Assembly (NCBI GenBank): GCA_903928015.1
Contig: CAIYPF010000113.1
Span: 1 to 39,380, forward strand
DNA: 39,380 bases
Origin: an uncultured Gammaproteobacteria bacterium
GTDB lineage: Bacteria > Pseudomonadota > Gammaproteobacteria > Pseudomonadales > UBA5518
Reading direction: 5' to 3'
The position numbers were made by a program, and so were the translations under genes. This document shows, one piece after another, positions 20,562 to 29,201 of this stretch; the first letter of the stretch is position 1; every line of letters begins with the position of its first letter. The notes under the pieces are model-generated. The model was not told the origin of the DNA. It did not search any database and saw only the letters and a list, made by a program, of their open reading frames with translations.

Positions 20562-23054
20562 TCAGATGCCGCTCGTAACCGGTGCCGGAGCGAGTTCCCA
20601 GATGCCGCGGCCGAAGGTGGCCGCGCGCACAAGCTGCGAATTCTCCGAGATGTAGAGATCCGTCACGTTCACCAGCGGCAGGCCGGTGCCGAATCTCACC
20701 CATGTGGCTCCTGCGTCCTGCGAGCGGTACACGCCGAGGTGCGTGCCGGCGTAGAGCGTGTTCGCGTCGCCCGGATCGGCGGTGACGATGTTCACCGGGA
20801 CGCCTGTGGGCAGGCCGGTGCTCGTGCTGCCGTTGCTGCCGTCGATGATCGACCAGGTGGCGCCGCCATCGGTGGATTTCCACAGGTGCGCTGCCGTGGC
20901 CGTGGCCGCGACAGACGCCACGTACACGATGGACGGGTTCACGCGGTCGAAATAGACATGGGAAATCGATTTGTCGTTCGCGGGCAGGGCGCCCGACTGC
21001 GCCCAGCTCGTGCCACCGTTGGTGGTGAGGAAGACGCGCCCTCCGTTGGCCGCGACGCCCACACGGCTGGCATCACTGTGCGCAACGCTCACGTTGCGGA
21101 TGAACAGCGGGTCTGCCGTGGTGTTGGTGAGCCCGGTGATGCCCAGCGCCGTCCAGCTGGTGGCGTAGTTGGTCGACTTGTACACCTTGGTGTTCGAGGT
21201 GGTGTAGACGGTGTTCCCCGTCGCATCCCCGGTCCACGTCGCGATCTGCGTGATGAAGGGAGCGGTGCTGCTGTTGTTGCACTCGCTGATGCCGGTGCAG
21301 GACTGCGCGAAGCTGCTGCCCCCGTTGGTCGATTTGTAGACCCGCGAGTAGTACAGGCTGCCCAGCATGTTCGAGGCGTTTGAGGCATTCACGTCGCTGC
21401 CGAAGCCGTCTCCGCCGATCGGCTGGTTGAACACCGAGGTGGCGCCCGAGCGCACGCGGGTGCCGTTGTCCTGCAATCCGGCGACCACCGCGCTGCTGTT
21501 GGCGCCCGATGATCCCACCGAGTACATCAGGTGCGTGGTGATGCCCTCGTTCAGGTTGGTCCAGGTGGGCGTCGCGGCGGTGGGATTGGTGCTGCGGAAG
21601 AGTCCACCGTCGGAGCCCACGTACAGCGCGCCGCCGGAGAAAGCGGCGGCGTGCATGTCGGCGTGCACATAGCCCAGGCTGAACTGCTTCAGCCAGTTGC
21701 TGATCTGGGCGATCTTGCTGAAGCCGTCCGTGGTGCGCGCGGTGAGCAGCGCGCCTCCGGTGTAGACGGTGTTGGCGTTGGCCGGGTCCACGATGATCAG
21801 GTGGTTGTACCAGCCCTGCCCGTTCAGGATGCCGTTGTAGTTGCGCGACTCGGTGTTGCCGTTGCTGTACTTCTTGGTGGCTGCACTGAGGGCGGTGAAC
21901 GAGGTGCCGCCGTTGGTCGACTTGAAGATATCGGCAAGGTCGGTGGCGGTGGTGGCGAGCGGCTTGGCGGCCATCGCGTAGACCACGGTGGTGGAGCCGT
22001 TGGTGCCGGTGCCCGTGGCGGCAGCAACACTGATGCGGCCCACGCCGCCCGTCTTGGTCACGCCCGTGGATTTGGTCCATGTGGCGCCGTTGTCCGAGCT
22101 CTTCCAGATCTGGCCATCGGTGGTGCCGGTCGTGGCAGCGGCGTTGGCTTCCAGCGAAAGCGCGAAGCCCTGACCACCGGTGGCGGCGATGGACCAGACG
22201 TAGGGAAGCACGCCGGTCTGCCCGGTCGCGAGCGCCACGTTGACGAAACTTGCCCCCGCATCGGTGGAGCGATAAAGGCCCTTGTCGGTGGCGACCAGCA
22301 CCACGCTGCTGTTGGTCGGGGCCACGATCACCTGCGGGATCACGCTCGAGGTGCCGAGGTACACGGGCGAGGACCAGTTCGCGCCTGCGTCCGTGCTCTT
22401 CACGAGGCCGATGCCCGTGCCGTCGAAGGGGTCACCCAGCCCGAGGTAGAGCGTGTTCGGGTTGGCGGGATCCATGGCGAGCGAGCCTGCCGACAGCGAA
22501 CCGAGGCTGTCCGTGATCGGCGTCCACGCGGGCACAGCCACAGTGGCGTTGGTGGTCTTCCAGACGCCACCGCCGGAGAAGGCCACGTAGAGCGTGTTGA
22601 CGTCCGTGGGGTGCGGCACGATGGAGCGCACGCGCCCGGCGTCGCTGATTCCGGTGAGGGTGCTGCCGTTGGTGATGGAGTCGGCCTTGGTGGGGCCGAT
22701 GGCGAGCCAGTTGCTGCCCGTGCTAGCGGCCTGTGTGGTGTAGGGGCTGCCGGCGGCCTGCGAGGTTTGCGCCGTGGGCATCAGCCTGCCCCAGCGCGCA
22801 CGCTCCTGCTCTGCAGCCTTGTTCAGGAACCGCATGTACTCGCGCGAAAAAGGCCCGCCCAGCTTGCGCGGGCCCTTGGCCTTGCCCGATGTTTCGTTGT
22901 ACCACTCGTCCATCGCGGCGCGGCGTGCGGTGGCGTCGTCCTCTTCGGGCCCGCCGCCTTCCGCCGCGGCGTTCTGTGCGAGCACGGAGGGCGCAATGCC
23001 GGCTCCGAGCAAAAGGGCGAAGACGGCGCTGGTCAGGAAGGACGCGCGAAACAT
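20562..23054 (-). CDS. Exported Asp-box (BNR/sortilin-like) propeller protein
   Basis: The frame opens at 23222, but the ATG at 23054 gives a good signal peptide ending near APSVLAQNA and has GGAG upstream, so I take 830 residues. After a charged N-terminal segment, at least nine Asp-box motifs follow (STDAGANW, SSDNGATW, STNGGTSF, TTNGGTSW, STDGGATW and others), the hallmark of BNR/sortilin/HCF136-type propellers. The number fits one large ten-bladed or two smaller propellers. It is rich in Ser, Thr, Gly and Asn. Relatives are secreted sialidase-like, xyloglucanase-like or protein-binding factors, and no catalytic residues can be assigned. It stands alone, with 239 bases to the divergent flavoenzyme gene. 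Confidence 0.85.
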   Translation of the reverse strand: MFRASFLTSAVFALLLGAGIAPSVLAQNAAAEGGGPEEDDATARRAAMDEWYNETSGKAKGPRKLGGPFSREYMRFLNKAAEQERARWGRLMPTAQTSQAAGSPYTTQAASTGSNWLAIGPTKADSITNGSTLTGISDAGRVRSIVPHPTDVNTLYVAFSGGGVWKTTNATVAVPAWTPITDSLGSLSAGSLAMDPANPNTLYLGLGDPFDGTGIGLVKSTDAGANWSSPVYLGTSSVIPQVIVAPTNSSVVLVATDKGLYRSTDAGASFVNVALATGQTGVLPYVWSIAATGGQGFALSLEANAAATTGTTDGQIWKSSDNGATWTKSTGVTKTGGVGRISVAAATGTGTNGSTTVVYAMAAKPLATTATDLADIFKSTNGGTSFTALSAATKKYSNGNTESRNYNGILNGQGWYNHLIIVDPANANTVYTGGALLTARTTDGFSKIAQISNWLKQFSLGYVHADMHAAAFSGGALYVGSDGGLFRSTNPTAATPTWTNLNEGITTHLMYSVGSSGANSSAVVAGLQDNGTRVRSGATSVFNQPIGGDGFGSDVNASNASNMLGSLYYSRVYKSTNGGSSFAQSCTGISECNNSSTAPFITQIATWTGDATGNTVYTTSNTKVYKSTNYATSWTALGITGLTNTTADPLFIRNVSVAHSDASRVGVAANGGRVFLTTNGGTSWAQSGALPANDKSISHVYFDRVNPSIVYVASVAATATAAHLWKSTDGGATWSIIDGSNGSTSTGLPTGVPVNIVTADPGDANTLYAGTHLGVYRSQDAGATWVRFGTGLPLVNVTDLYISENSQLVRAATFGRGIWELAPAPVTSGI

Positions 23055-23293
23055 GCAGAAAGCTCCGGGTGGGGAAGACAGAACCGGACGGGTACAAGCC
23101 GGACCGGATGGCACAGCAAAACTAACGCCAAATACAGCAGGGCACAACGAATCAATCAGTTGCCCGGACGGGTGTTCCCGCCGCGTGCCGACCTTGTAAA
23201 GAAAATCGACAGGCTGACGCACGCCGATTGGCCCCTGCCCGCCGCAGCCCGCCCTCGGCTATGCTGCCCCGGCCACGCATCAGGGAGCCGGAC

Positions 23294-24283
23294 ATGGCCT
23301 ACGTTTGCCTGAAATACGAATGCCGCGCACCGGCCGAGACCACCTCCGAGTCGCTGGCGCACATCTACGACACCGCGCTTGCGCAGATCGCCTGGGTGGA
23401 CTCGCTGGGCTTCCCCGTCACGGTGAATTTCTGCGAGCACCATGGCAGCGAAGACAGCTATGTGCCCAGCCCCATGCTGCTCGCCGCAGCGGCCGCGCGC
23501 GTGACGCGCAACGTGCGTCTGCAGGTGAATGCCCTGGTGCCTTTCCTCGATCCGCTGCGTCTTGCGGAGGATCTGGCGGTGCTCGACCAGCTGAGCCACG
23601 GCCGCGCCGAGGTGCTGTTGCTCGGCGGCTACCTGCAATCCGAGTTCACGATGTTCGGTGCGGATCCGGCCGATCGGGGACGCCTGATGGAAGAGTGCGT
23701 CAGCACCCTGAAACAGGCCTGGACGGGCGAGGCTTTCAGCTTCCGCGGACGTCCGGCACGGATCCGCCCGGTGCCGCTGCAGAAGCCTCATCCCACGCTG
23801 GTGATGGGCGGCTCTTCACCTGCTGCGGCGAAGCGCGCGGCCCGTGAGGGCGATGCCTTCGTGGGCGGCGTAACCAGCCTGAACCCGATCTACGCCGAGG
23901 AGTGCCGGCGCCTCGGGCGCACGCCCCGCTTCCAGGCCGAGATGGCGCACGGTTTCCTGTTTGTTTCCGACGAGCCGGAGTCCGACTGGACGCGCATCGC
24001 GCCTTACTGCCTCTACGAGACCAACGCCTATGCCCGCTGGCACCAGAGCGCCAGCGTCGACGCGATCTTCAGCACCGCGCTGGATGCGGACACGCTGCGC
24101 GCGCAGGGCACCTACCGGGTGATGCGCCCGGAAGAGGTCATCGCCGCAGCACCCGCGCTGGCAGCCAACGACGCCTACATCCTGCACCCGCTGGTCGGTG
24201 GCATGGACACGGATACGAGCTGGCGGCTGCTGCGCAATTTCTTCGGGCAGGTCGCGCCACACGTGCCGCTAAACACTCTTTGA
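23294..24283 (+). CDS. LLM-class (luciferase-like) flavin-dependent oxidoreductase
   Basis: Starting at the ATG at 23294, with GGGAG seven bases upstream, the protein has 329 residues. It shows the bacterial luciferase/F420 reductase TIM-barrel pattern: EHHGSEDSYVPSP, VRLQVNALVPFLDPLRLAEDLAVLDQLSHGR, LLGGYLQSEF, and PTLVMGGSSPAAAKRAA. The FMN or F420 choice cannot be read from the sequence. Members oxidise ketones, alkanes or unsaturated acyl substrates, often in terpenoid or steroid catabolism. The stop is ten bases from that of the convergent ABC permease gene. Substrate unknown. Confidence 0.87.
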   Translation: MAYVCLKYECRAPAETTSESLAHIYDTALAQIAWVDSLGFPVTVNFCEHHGSEDSYVPSPMLLAAAAARVTRNVRLQVNALVPFLDPLRLAEDLAVLDQLSHGRAEVLLLGGYLQSEFTMFGADPADRGRLMEECVSTLKQAWTGEAFSFRGRPARIRPVPLQKPHPTLVMGGSSPAAAKRAAREGDAFVGGVTSLNPIYAEECRRLGRTPRFQAEMAHGFLFVSDEPESDWTRIAPYCLYETNAYARWHQSASVDAIFSTALDADTLRAQGTYRVMRPEEVIAAAPALAANDAYILHPLVGGMDTDTSWRLLRNFFGQVAPHVPLNTL

Positions 24284-24293
24284 GCCCGATCTC

Positions 24294-25475
24294 TCAGCCG
24301 AGGATGCGTTCGCGCCGGTACAGCCGCCCTGCCGTCCACGTGAGCAGCAGCCCCAGGGCGAGCGTGCTGCACACCGAGATCGCCACGTAGTCCGCCGGCA
24401 GAGGCTCGCCGCGCAGCAGGCCCTGCATGAGCAGGTGCTGCGAAAGACTGGGCACAGCCATCAGCGCGGGGCTGGGCGAGACCTCCATGACGCCCGCGAC
24501 CGCGATGGGCAGCGTGGGCACCAGCAGCACCATGCCGAGCCAGGTCTGCGCCTCCTTGTAGCTGCGCGTGAACGAGGCCACCACCGTGAGGAGCGCCGCC
24601 CCCACGAGTGTGAAGGGCACCATCGCGCCGAAGACCGCGAGCGCCATCCCCGGCCCGAAATCCACCGACATGCCGATCTCCTCCAGCGGCAGCCGTCGCA
24701 GGCTCGCGGCGAGCACTGCGAGCATCAGCGCCAGAGCCAGCGCCATCATCAGCACGGTGGCGAGCACCTTGCCCCAGATCAGGTGCTCCCGCGGCACAGG
24801 CAGTGACAGCAGAGGTTCCAGCGAACCGCGCTCGCGCTCCCCCGCCGTGGCGTCGATGGCGAGGTAAAGCCCGCCGCTCAGCATCACCAGCAGCACCATG
24901 TACGAGAGCACGCCGAGGATCAGCGTGGCGCGCGAGGAGGGCGTGCTGAGATCCACGTCGTCGATCAGCACCGGCTGCATCAGCGAGGAGGAAACACCGC
25001 GCAGTTGCAGGCGGGCGCTGGCGATATGCGAGGCCCAGATCTGGAGGTTCTTCCGTACGCGGTCCGCGTGACGATTGGCGGTGCTGCCCGAGCCGTCCGC
25101 GTGCAGCGCGAGCCGCGCGGGCTCACCCGCGAGGAGCGCGGCGCCGAAACCCTCGCGCACTTCCAGCACCACGAGCTCCTTGTCTTTGGCCACCCATTGC
25201 GCGATGTCTTCCGGCGTGCCTTCGCGCGGGGTGATGCTGATCCCGCGCTCGCGCAGGAAGCCGAGGAGTGCGGGCGCGCGTTCCGCGCCTGCCACCGTGA
25301 GCGGCACGGTCTCGTCGGCCGAATCCAGCGAGCGCTCCAGCGCAAGCTGCATCGAGCCCACCAGCAGCAGCGGCGCGAGCAGCGGGCCCATCAGCAGGCT
25401 CGAGACCAGCGTGCGCCGGTCGCGGAAGGTCTCGCGCAGTTCCTTGCGCAATACGGTGAGCAAGGTGGTGATCAT
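24294..25475 (-). CDS. ABC-2 type permease, NatB-like
   Basis: The 393-residue protein has one N-terminal membrane segment (about 24-44), a soluble extracytoplasmic domain of about 130 residues, then five or six membrane segments from about residue 185. This is the NatB/YhaP architecture. The motif GERERGSLEPLLSLPVPR near residue 225 is characteristic of the family. Its start overlaps the stop of the ATPase gene by four bases (ATGA on the minus strand, 25472-25475). NatAB exports sodium in Bacillus, but many relatives have other or unknown cargo. The neighbouring exported hydrolase may point to a peptide or antibiotic-stress role. Confidence 0.87.
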   Translation of the reverse strand: MITTLLTVLRKELRETFRDRRTLVSSLLMGPLLAPLLLVGSMQLALERSLDSADETVPLTVAGAERAPALLGFLRERGISITPREGTPEDIAQWVAKDKELVVLEVREGFGAALLAGEPARLALHADGSGSTANRHADRVRKNLQIWASHIASARLQLRGVSSSLMQPVLIDDVDLSTPSSRATLILGVLSYMVLLVMLSGGLYLAIDATAGERERGSLEPLLSLPVPREHLIWGKVLATVLMMALALALMLAVLAASLRRLPLEEIGMSVDFGPGMALAVFGAMVPFTLVGAALLTVVASFTRSYKEAQTWLGMVLLVPTLPIAVAGVMEVSPSPALMAVPSLSQHLLMQGLLRGEPLPADYVAISVCSTLALGLLLTWTAGRLYRRERILG

Positions 25476-26203
25476 GCGAGTCCCTCCCGTTCGCCCAGCA
25501 CGCGCACGAAACTCTCCTCCAGCGTGGCGCCGCCGAAACGCTCCTGCAGTTCCGCGGCGCTGCCTTCGGCTGCAACCACGCCGTGGTCGATGATCACGAT
25601 GCGGTCGCAGAGTGCCGCCACCTCCTGCATCACGTGACTGCTGAAGAGCACGCAGTGGCCCGCGGCACGCAGCGAGCGGATCAGTTCGCGCAGTGCGCGC
25701 GTGGCCATGACGTCGAGGCCGTTGGTGGGTTCATCGAGCAGCACGTGGCGCGGCGAGTGCACCAGCGCGCGGGCCAGCGCCACCTTGGTGCGCTGCCCCT
25801 GCGAGAAACCCGTGGCGCGGCGGTCGGCGAATTCGGTCATGCCGAGTTGCTCCACCAGCACCTGCACGCGCGCCTCCAGAGCCGCGCCGCGCATGCCGTG
25901 CAGCTCGCCGAAATAGCGCACGTTCTCGCGCGCCGTGAGCTGCGGATAGATGCCCGCGCCGTGCGGCAGCACACCGAGGCTGCGCCGCGCGACCAGCGGA
26001 TCCTGCGCCACGTCGATGCCGTCGATCAGGGCGCGCCCGCTGTCGGGCGAGAGCACGCCGTAGAGCATGCGCAGCGTGGTGGACTTGCCCGCGCCGTTCG
26101 GCCCGAGGAGTCCTGTGATCTGCCCGTCAGGGCACTCGAAGCTCAGGCCGCGCACGGCCTCCACGCCACCGAAACGTTTGGCAAGCTGCTCCACGGCGAT
26201 CAT
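25472..26203 (-). CDS. ABC transporter ATP-binding protein, NatA-like
   Basis: The 243-residue protein has Walker A at 34-42 (GPNGAGKST), the variant signature FSQGQRTKVALARAL, Walker B HVLLDEPTNGLD, and a switch histidine in FSSHVMQEV. It is a single ATPase domain and would dimerise beneath the membrane permease encoded next. It overlaps by four bases both the upstream hydrolase gene (26200-26203) and the downstream permease gene (25472-25475), so the three are translationally coupled. Its place after an exported hydrolase is unusual for NatAB systems. Confidence 0.92.
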   Translation of the reverse strand: MIAVEQLAKRFGGVEAVRGLSFECPDGQITGLLGPNGAGKSTTLRMLYGVLSPDSGRALIDGIDVAQDPLVARRSLGVLPHGAGIYPQLTARENVRYFGELHGMRGAALEARVQVLVEQLGMTEFADRRATGFSQGQRTKVALARALVHSPRHVLLDEPTNGLDVMATRALRELIRSLRAAGHCVLFSSHVMQEVAALCDRIVIIDHGVVAAEGSAAELQERFGGATLEESFVRVLGEREGLA

Positions 26204-27681
26204 GGCGCGCTCCCGTTGAAGTTGAGGAAAAAGGGCGGCTGGCGCACCTGTGCCACGCAGGCGGTGTCGAGATCCGCGGTGCTGCCTGCCTGCAGGAAAC
26301 GGCGCAGGATGCCGAGGGCGCAGGGCTCACCGAGCTGGGTATGGCCCTGGCCGGCGAAGACGAGATCCACGTGCTGCGAAAAGCCCTTCGCCGCCGCGGC
26401 GGCATTCGAGGGCGGGGTCACGGGATCGGCGCTGCCGGAGAAGAGCAGTGCGGGCACGCTGGATGCGAGCGGCGCGCGCAGGTCCTCGTCCAGTACGCCA
26501 CGCGGCCACACGGCACACATGGCTTGCAGGCCGTCGAGCATTGCGGTGCCCATGTAACTGCGCGCGAGCCCGGCACGGTCCACCGCATCGGCATCGATGA
26601 AGGGGAGATCCTCGGTGCAGCTGACGGCGTTGTGCATGCCGATGGCGAGCATGCCGTCGAACTGTTCCGCGATCATCGCCGCCTGTGCCGCGAGGGGCGC
26701 GAGGTTGCCGCCCGCCGCCTCGTGCACCAGCAACGGCAGCAGGGCGCGCGAATTCGCGGTGTAGCTCAGGATGCGCAACGCGAGCGCGAGTTCGCCGCGC
26801 CCGAAACGTTCCTCGCGCGGCTCGCCCGTGACGGGGTCGGTGAAACCCGCCTGCTGCGGGCTCTCCGTCAGTGTTTTGCGCAGCGCGTCGAAGGCGGCGT
26901 CGAGATCGCCGAATGCCTGCTTGCAGTCCGAGGCTGCCGCGCAATCGGCGAAAACCTGACGCAGCGACGCTTCGGCATCGGTGGCGAGTGCGGGCCCCAG
27001 CGCTAGCCCCGGCGGCACCACGCCGTCCAGCACCACCGCGCGCACGCGATCCGGATAGCGGCGCACGTAATGCTGCGCCACGCGCGTGCCGTAGGAGGCG
27101 CCGTAGAGGTTGATGCGTGCGTAGCCGAGCGCCTCGCGTACGGCGTCCAGATCCCGCACCGCCACGCTGGTGGTGTAGAAGCGGGGGTCTCCGGGGAGTG
27201 TCGCGAGGCAGGCGCGCGCGAGTGCGGCGAGTTCCTCCGGCGGCGTGTCCATGTCGTCCAGGGCATCTTCCGGCATGTCGCAGTCGAGCGGCTGCGAGTC
27301 GCCGGTGCCGCGCTGGTCCACCAGCACCACATCGCGGGTGTTGCGGATCTGTCCCAGCGCGCCCAGCGCCGGCACGAAGCTCTCTCTTGCACCCTGCCCG
27401 GGACCGCCCGCGATCATGAACAGCGGATCGGGCTCGGCGCGTGTACTGATGGCCGGCACCACCGCCACCGCGAGGGCGATCTGCCGGCCCGAGGGGTCGT
27501 CCGGGTTTTCCGCCACGCGCAGCTCACCGCAGCGTGCCGCCACCGAGCCCGTGCCGCCGGGGCCTTCGATGCGGCAGTCGTGAAGGGCCAGTGCGCCAGG
27601 CGGCGCAGGTGCCGCGGCTACGGTGTGTGCCGTCGCCAGCAGCAGCGCAGCCGTGATGTTGCGCATCGATCGTCGTTCCAT
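26200..27681 (-). CDS. Exported alpha/beta hydrolase, TAP/proline iminopeptidase-like
   Basis: The 493-residue protein has a signal peptide (residues about 7-24, ALLLATAHTVAAA), the oxyanion segment GGPGQGARESF at 92-102, the VDQRGTGDS block, nucleophile Ser196 in GASYGTR, an acid residue in FSGSADPVTPP and a histidine in GQGHTQLG. This is the TAP-like (tripeptidyl aminopeptidase, SCO-type) branch of alpha/beta hydrolases. It likely removes N-terminal residues from peptides or cleaves esters or amides in the periplasm. AGAGGA precedes the ATG at 27681; a second ATG at 27666 is possible. It is the first gene of a tight operon with the ABC exporter genes. Confidence 0.87.
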   Translation of the reverse strand: MERRSMRNITAALLLATAHTVAAAPAPPGALALHDCRIEGPGGTGSVAARCGELRVAENPDDPSGRQIALAVAVVPAISTRAEPDPLFMIAGGPGQGARESFVPALGALGQIRNTRDVVLVDQRGTGDSQPLDCDMPEDALDDMDTPPEELAALARACLATLPGDPRFYTTSVAVRDLDAVREALGYARINLYGASYGTRVAQHYVRRYPDRVRAVVLDGVVPPGLALGPALATDAEASLRQVFADCAAASDCKQAFGDLDAAFDALRKTLTESPQQAGFTDPVTGEPREERFGRGELALALRILSYTANSRALLPLLVHEAAGGNLAPLAAQAAMIAEQFDGMLAIGMHNAVSCTEDLPFIDADAVDRAGLARSYMGTAMLDGLQAMCAVWPRGVLDEDLRAPLASSVPALLFSGSADPVTPPSNAAAAAKGFSQHVDLVFAGQGHTQLGEPCALGILRRFLQAGSTADLDTACVAQVRQPPFFLNFNGSAP

Positions 27682-27838
27682 GCATTCAGTCCTCTGCGTC
27701 GATGTCCGCCTGCATGCGAGCCAGTTCGAGGCCGATGCGTGGCGCCGATCCGGGTCTCGGCCCGGTGCATGCCCGCGTGAGGGGCCAGTTTAGCCCTGCA
27801 TCGTCTACGATGAGCCCATACCAAAAACGAGTCCGGCC

Positions 27839-29200
27839 ATGAGCACTGACACACAGACGGCTCCCTTGCAGGTCCCTGGACACTACGCCGCAACAGGCCG
27901 CGCCTGGTACCTCGTTGGCGTGCTGATGGGGCTGTACATGTTCTCGTTCATCGACCGGCAGATCCTTGGTCTCCTGGTCGAGCCGATCAAGCGCGAGTTC
28001 AACGTGAGCGACACGCAGGTGGGCATGCTGCAGGGGCTCACCTTCGGACTGTTCTATTGCACGCTCGGCATACCGGCCGGTTTGCTGGCTGACCGCTTCA
28101 GCCGGCGCTGGATCGTGGCGATCGGCGTGTTCCTGTGGTCGATTGCTGCCACCGCTTGCGGAATGGCCGCGGGCTTCTGGCAGCTCGTGGCGGCGCGCAT
28201 GGGCGTGGGCGTTGGCGAGGCGGCGCTCTCGCCCTCGGCGTATTCGATGATCGGGGATGCATTTCCGCGCGAGCGATTGGGCCGTGCGCTCGGCGTCTAC
28301 AACATGGGCATTCCCATCGGTTCGGGGCTCGCGCTCATCCTCGGTGGAATGGTCGTGAATGCGGTGTCGGCCAGTGACGCGGTCCATGTGCTGCCCGTGC
28401 TGGGCGAGGTGCGCAGCTGGCAGATCGTGTTCATTGTCACGGGATTGCCAGGGCTGCTTCTCTGTCTTCTGATGTTCACGGTGCGCGAACCGCCGCGCCG
28501 TGGTCTGCTGCTGGTCGATGGCGAGCGCCCCACGCCCGTGCGGCTGCGCGAGACGCTGCGGTTCGTGTGGCAGCGATTCGATTTCTTCGGGCCCTTTTCG
28601 CTCGCCGTGGGCCTGCTCTCGATCATCGGCTACGGATTTCTCGGCTGGCTTCCCACGGCGTTGCACCGCCGCTTCGATGTGCCGGTGGGTGATGTGGCCA
28701 TCGTGCTCGGCGCGTCCACGCTGGTGCTCAATACCGCCGGGATTGTCCTGTCGGGACGTATCGCGGATGCACTCGCTGCCCGAGGCATGCGCGATGCCGC
28801 GATGCGCGTCTGCGTGGTGATCGCAGTGTCGAACACCCTCTGGGGCACGCTCGGCCCGCTGATGCCCACGCTGGGCAGTGCCTACGTGTTGCTTGCGTTT
28901 CTTTCCTTGACCATGAGCGCCTACACGGCCATGGCACCGCTTGCGATCAACATGGTCACGCCCAACCAGATGCGCGGTCAGGTGGCGGCGCTTTACCTGC
29001 TTATGAACAACCTGATCGGGCTGGGGCTTGGGCCCACGCTGATGCCGCTGGTGAGCGATTACCTGCTGGGTGATCCGGCGAGGGTCTACCAGTCCATGGC
29101 CATCGTCACGGGAGTGTCTGGCGCGCTGGCTGCGCTCCTCTACGCCCGGATCTGCCCACGCTACGCGCGGCTGGTGCAGGAATCCGCGCAGTGGAACTGA
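27839..29200 (+). CDS. MFS transporter, spinster-like
   Basis: The 453-residue protein has about twelve membrane segments. FIDRQILGLLVEPIKREFN in the first helix region and GVGVGEAALSPSAYSMIGD in helix four are hallmarks of the spinster-like MFS branch common in Sphingomonads and steroid-degrading Gammaproteobacteria. It is an inner membrane carrier, and its substrate cannot be deduced. It is divergent from the hydrolase-ABC operon with a 157-base gap in which I find no convincing promoter. Its stop is one base from that of the convergent DUF3999 gene, so transcripts must read into each other. Confidence 0.88.
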   Translation: MSTDTQTAPLQVPGHYAATGRAWYLVGVLMGLYMFSFIDRQILGLLVEPIKREFNVSDTQVGMLQGLTFGLFYCTLGIPAGLLADRFSRRWIVAIGVFLWSIAATACGMAAGFWQLVAARMGVGVGEAALSPSAYSMIGDAFPRERLGRALGVYNMGIPIGSGLALILGGMVVNAVSASDAVHVLPVLGEVRSWQIVFIVTGLPGLLLCLLMFTVREPPRRGLLLVDGERPTPVRLRETLRFVWQRFDFFGPFSLAVGLLSIIGYGFLGWLPTALHRRFDVPVGDVAIVLGASTLVLNTAGIVLSGRIADALAARGMRDAAMRVCVVIAVSNTLWGTLGPLMPTLGSAYVLLAFLSLTMSAYTAMAPLAINMVTPNQMRGQVAALYLLMNNLIGLGLGPTLMPLVSDYLLGDPARVYQSMAIVTGVSGALAALLYARICPRYARLVQESAQWN

Positions 29201-29201
29201 T

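Noticed and set aside
21531..23312. Plus-strand open frame of 593 codons
   Set aside because: It is antisense to the Asp-box protein, whose repeats and signal peptide are clear.
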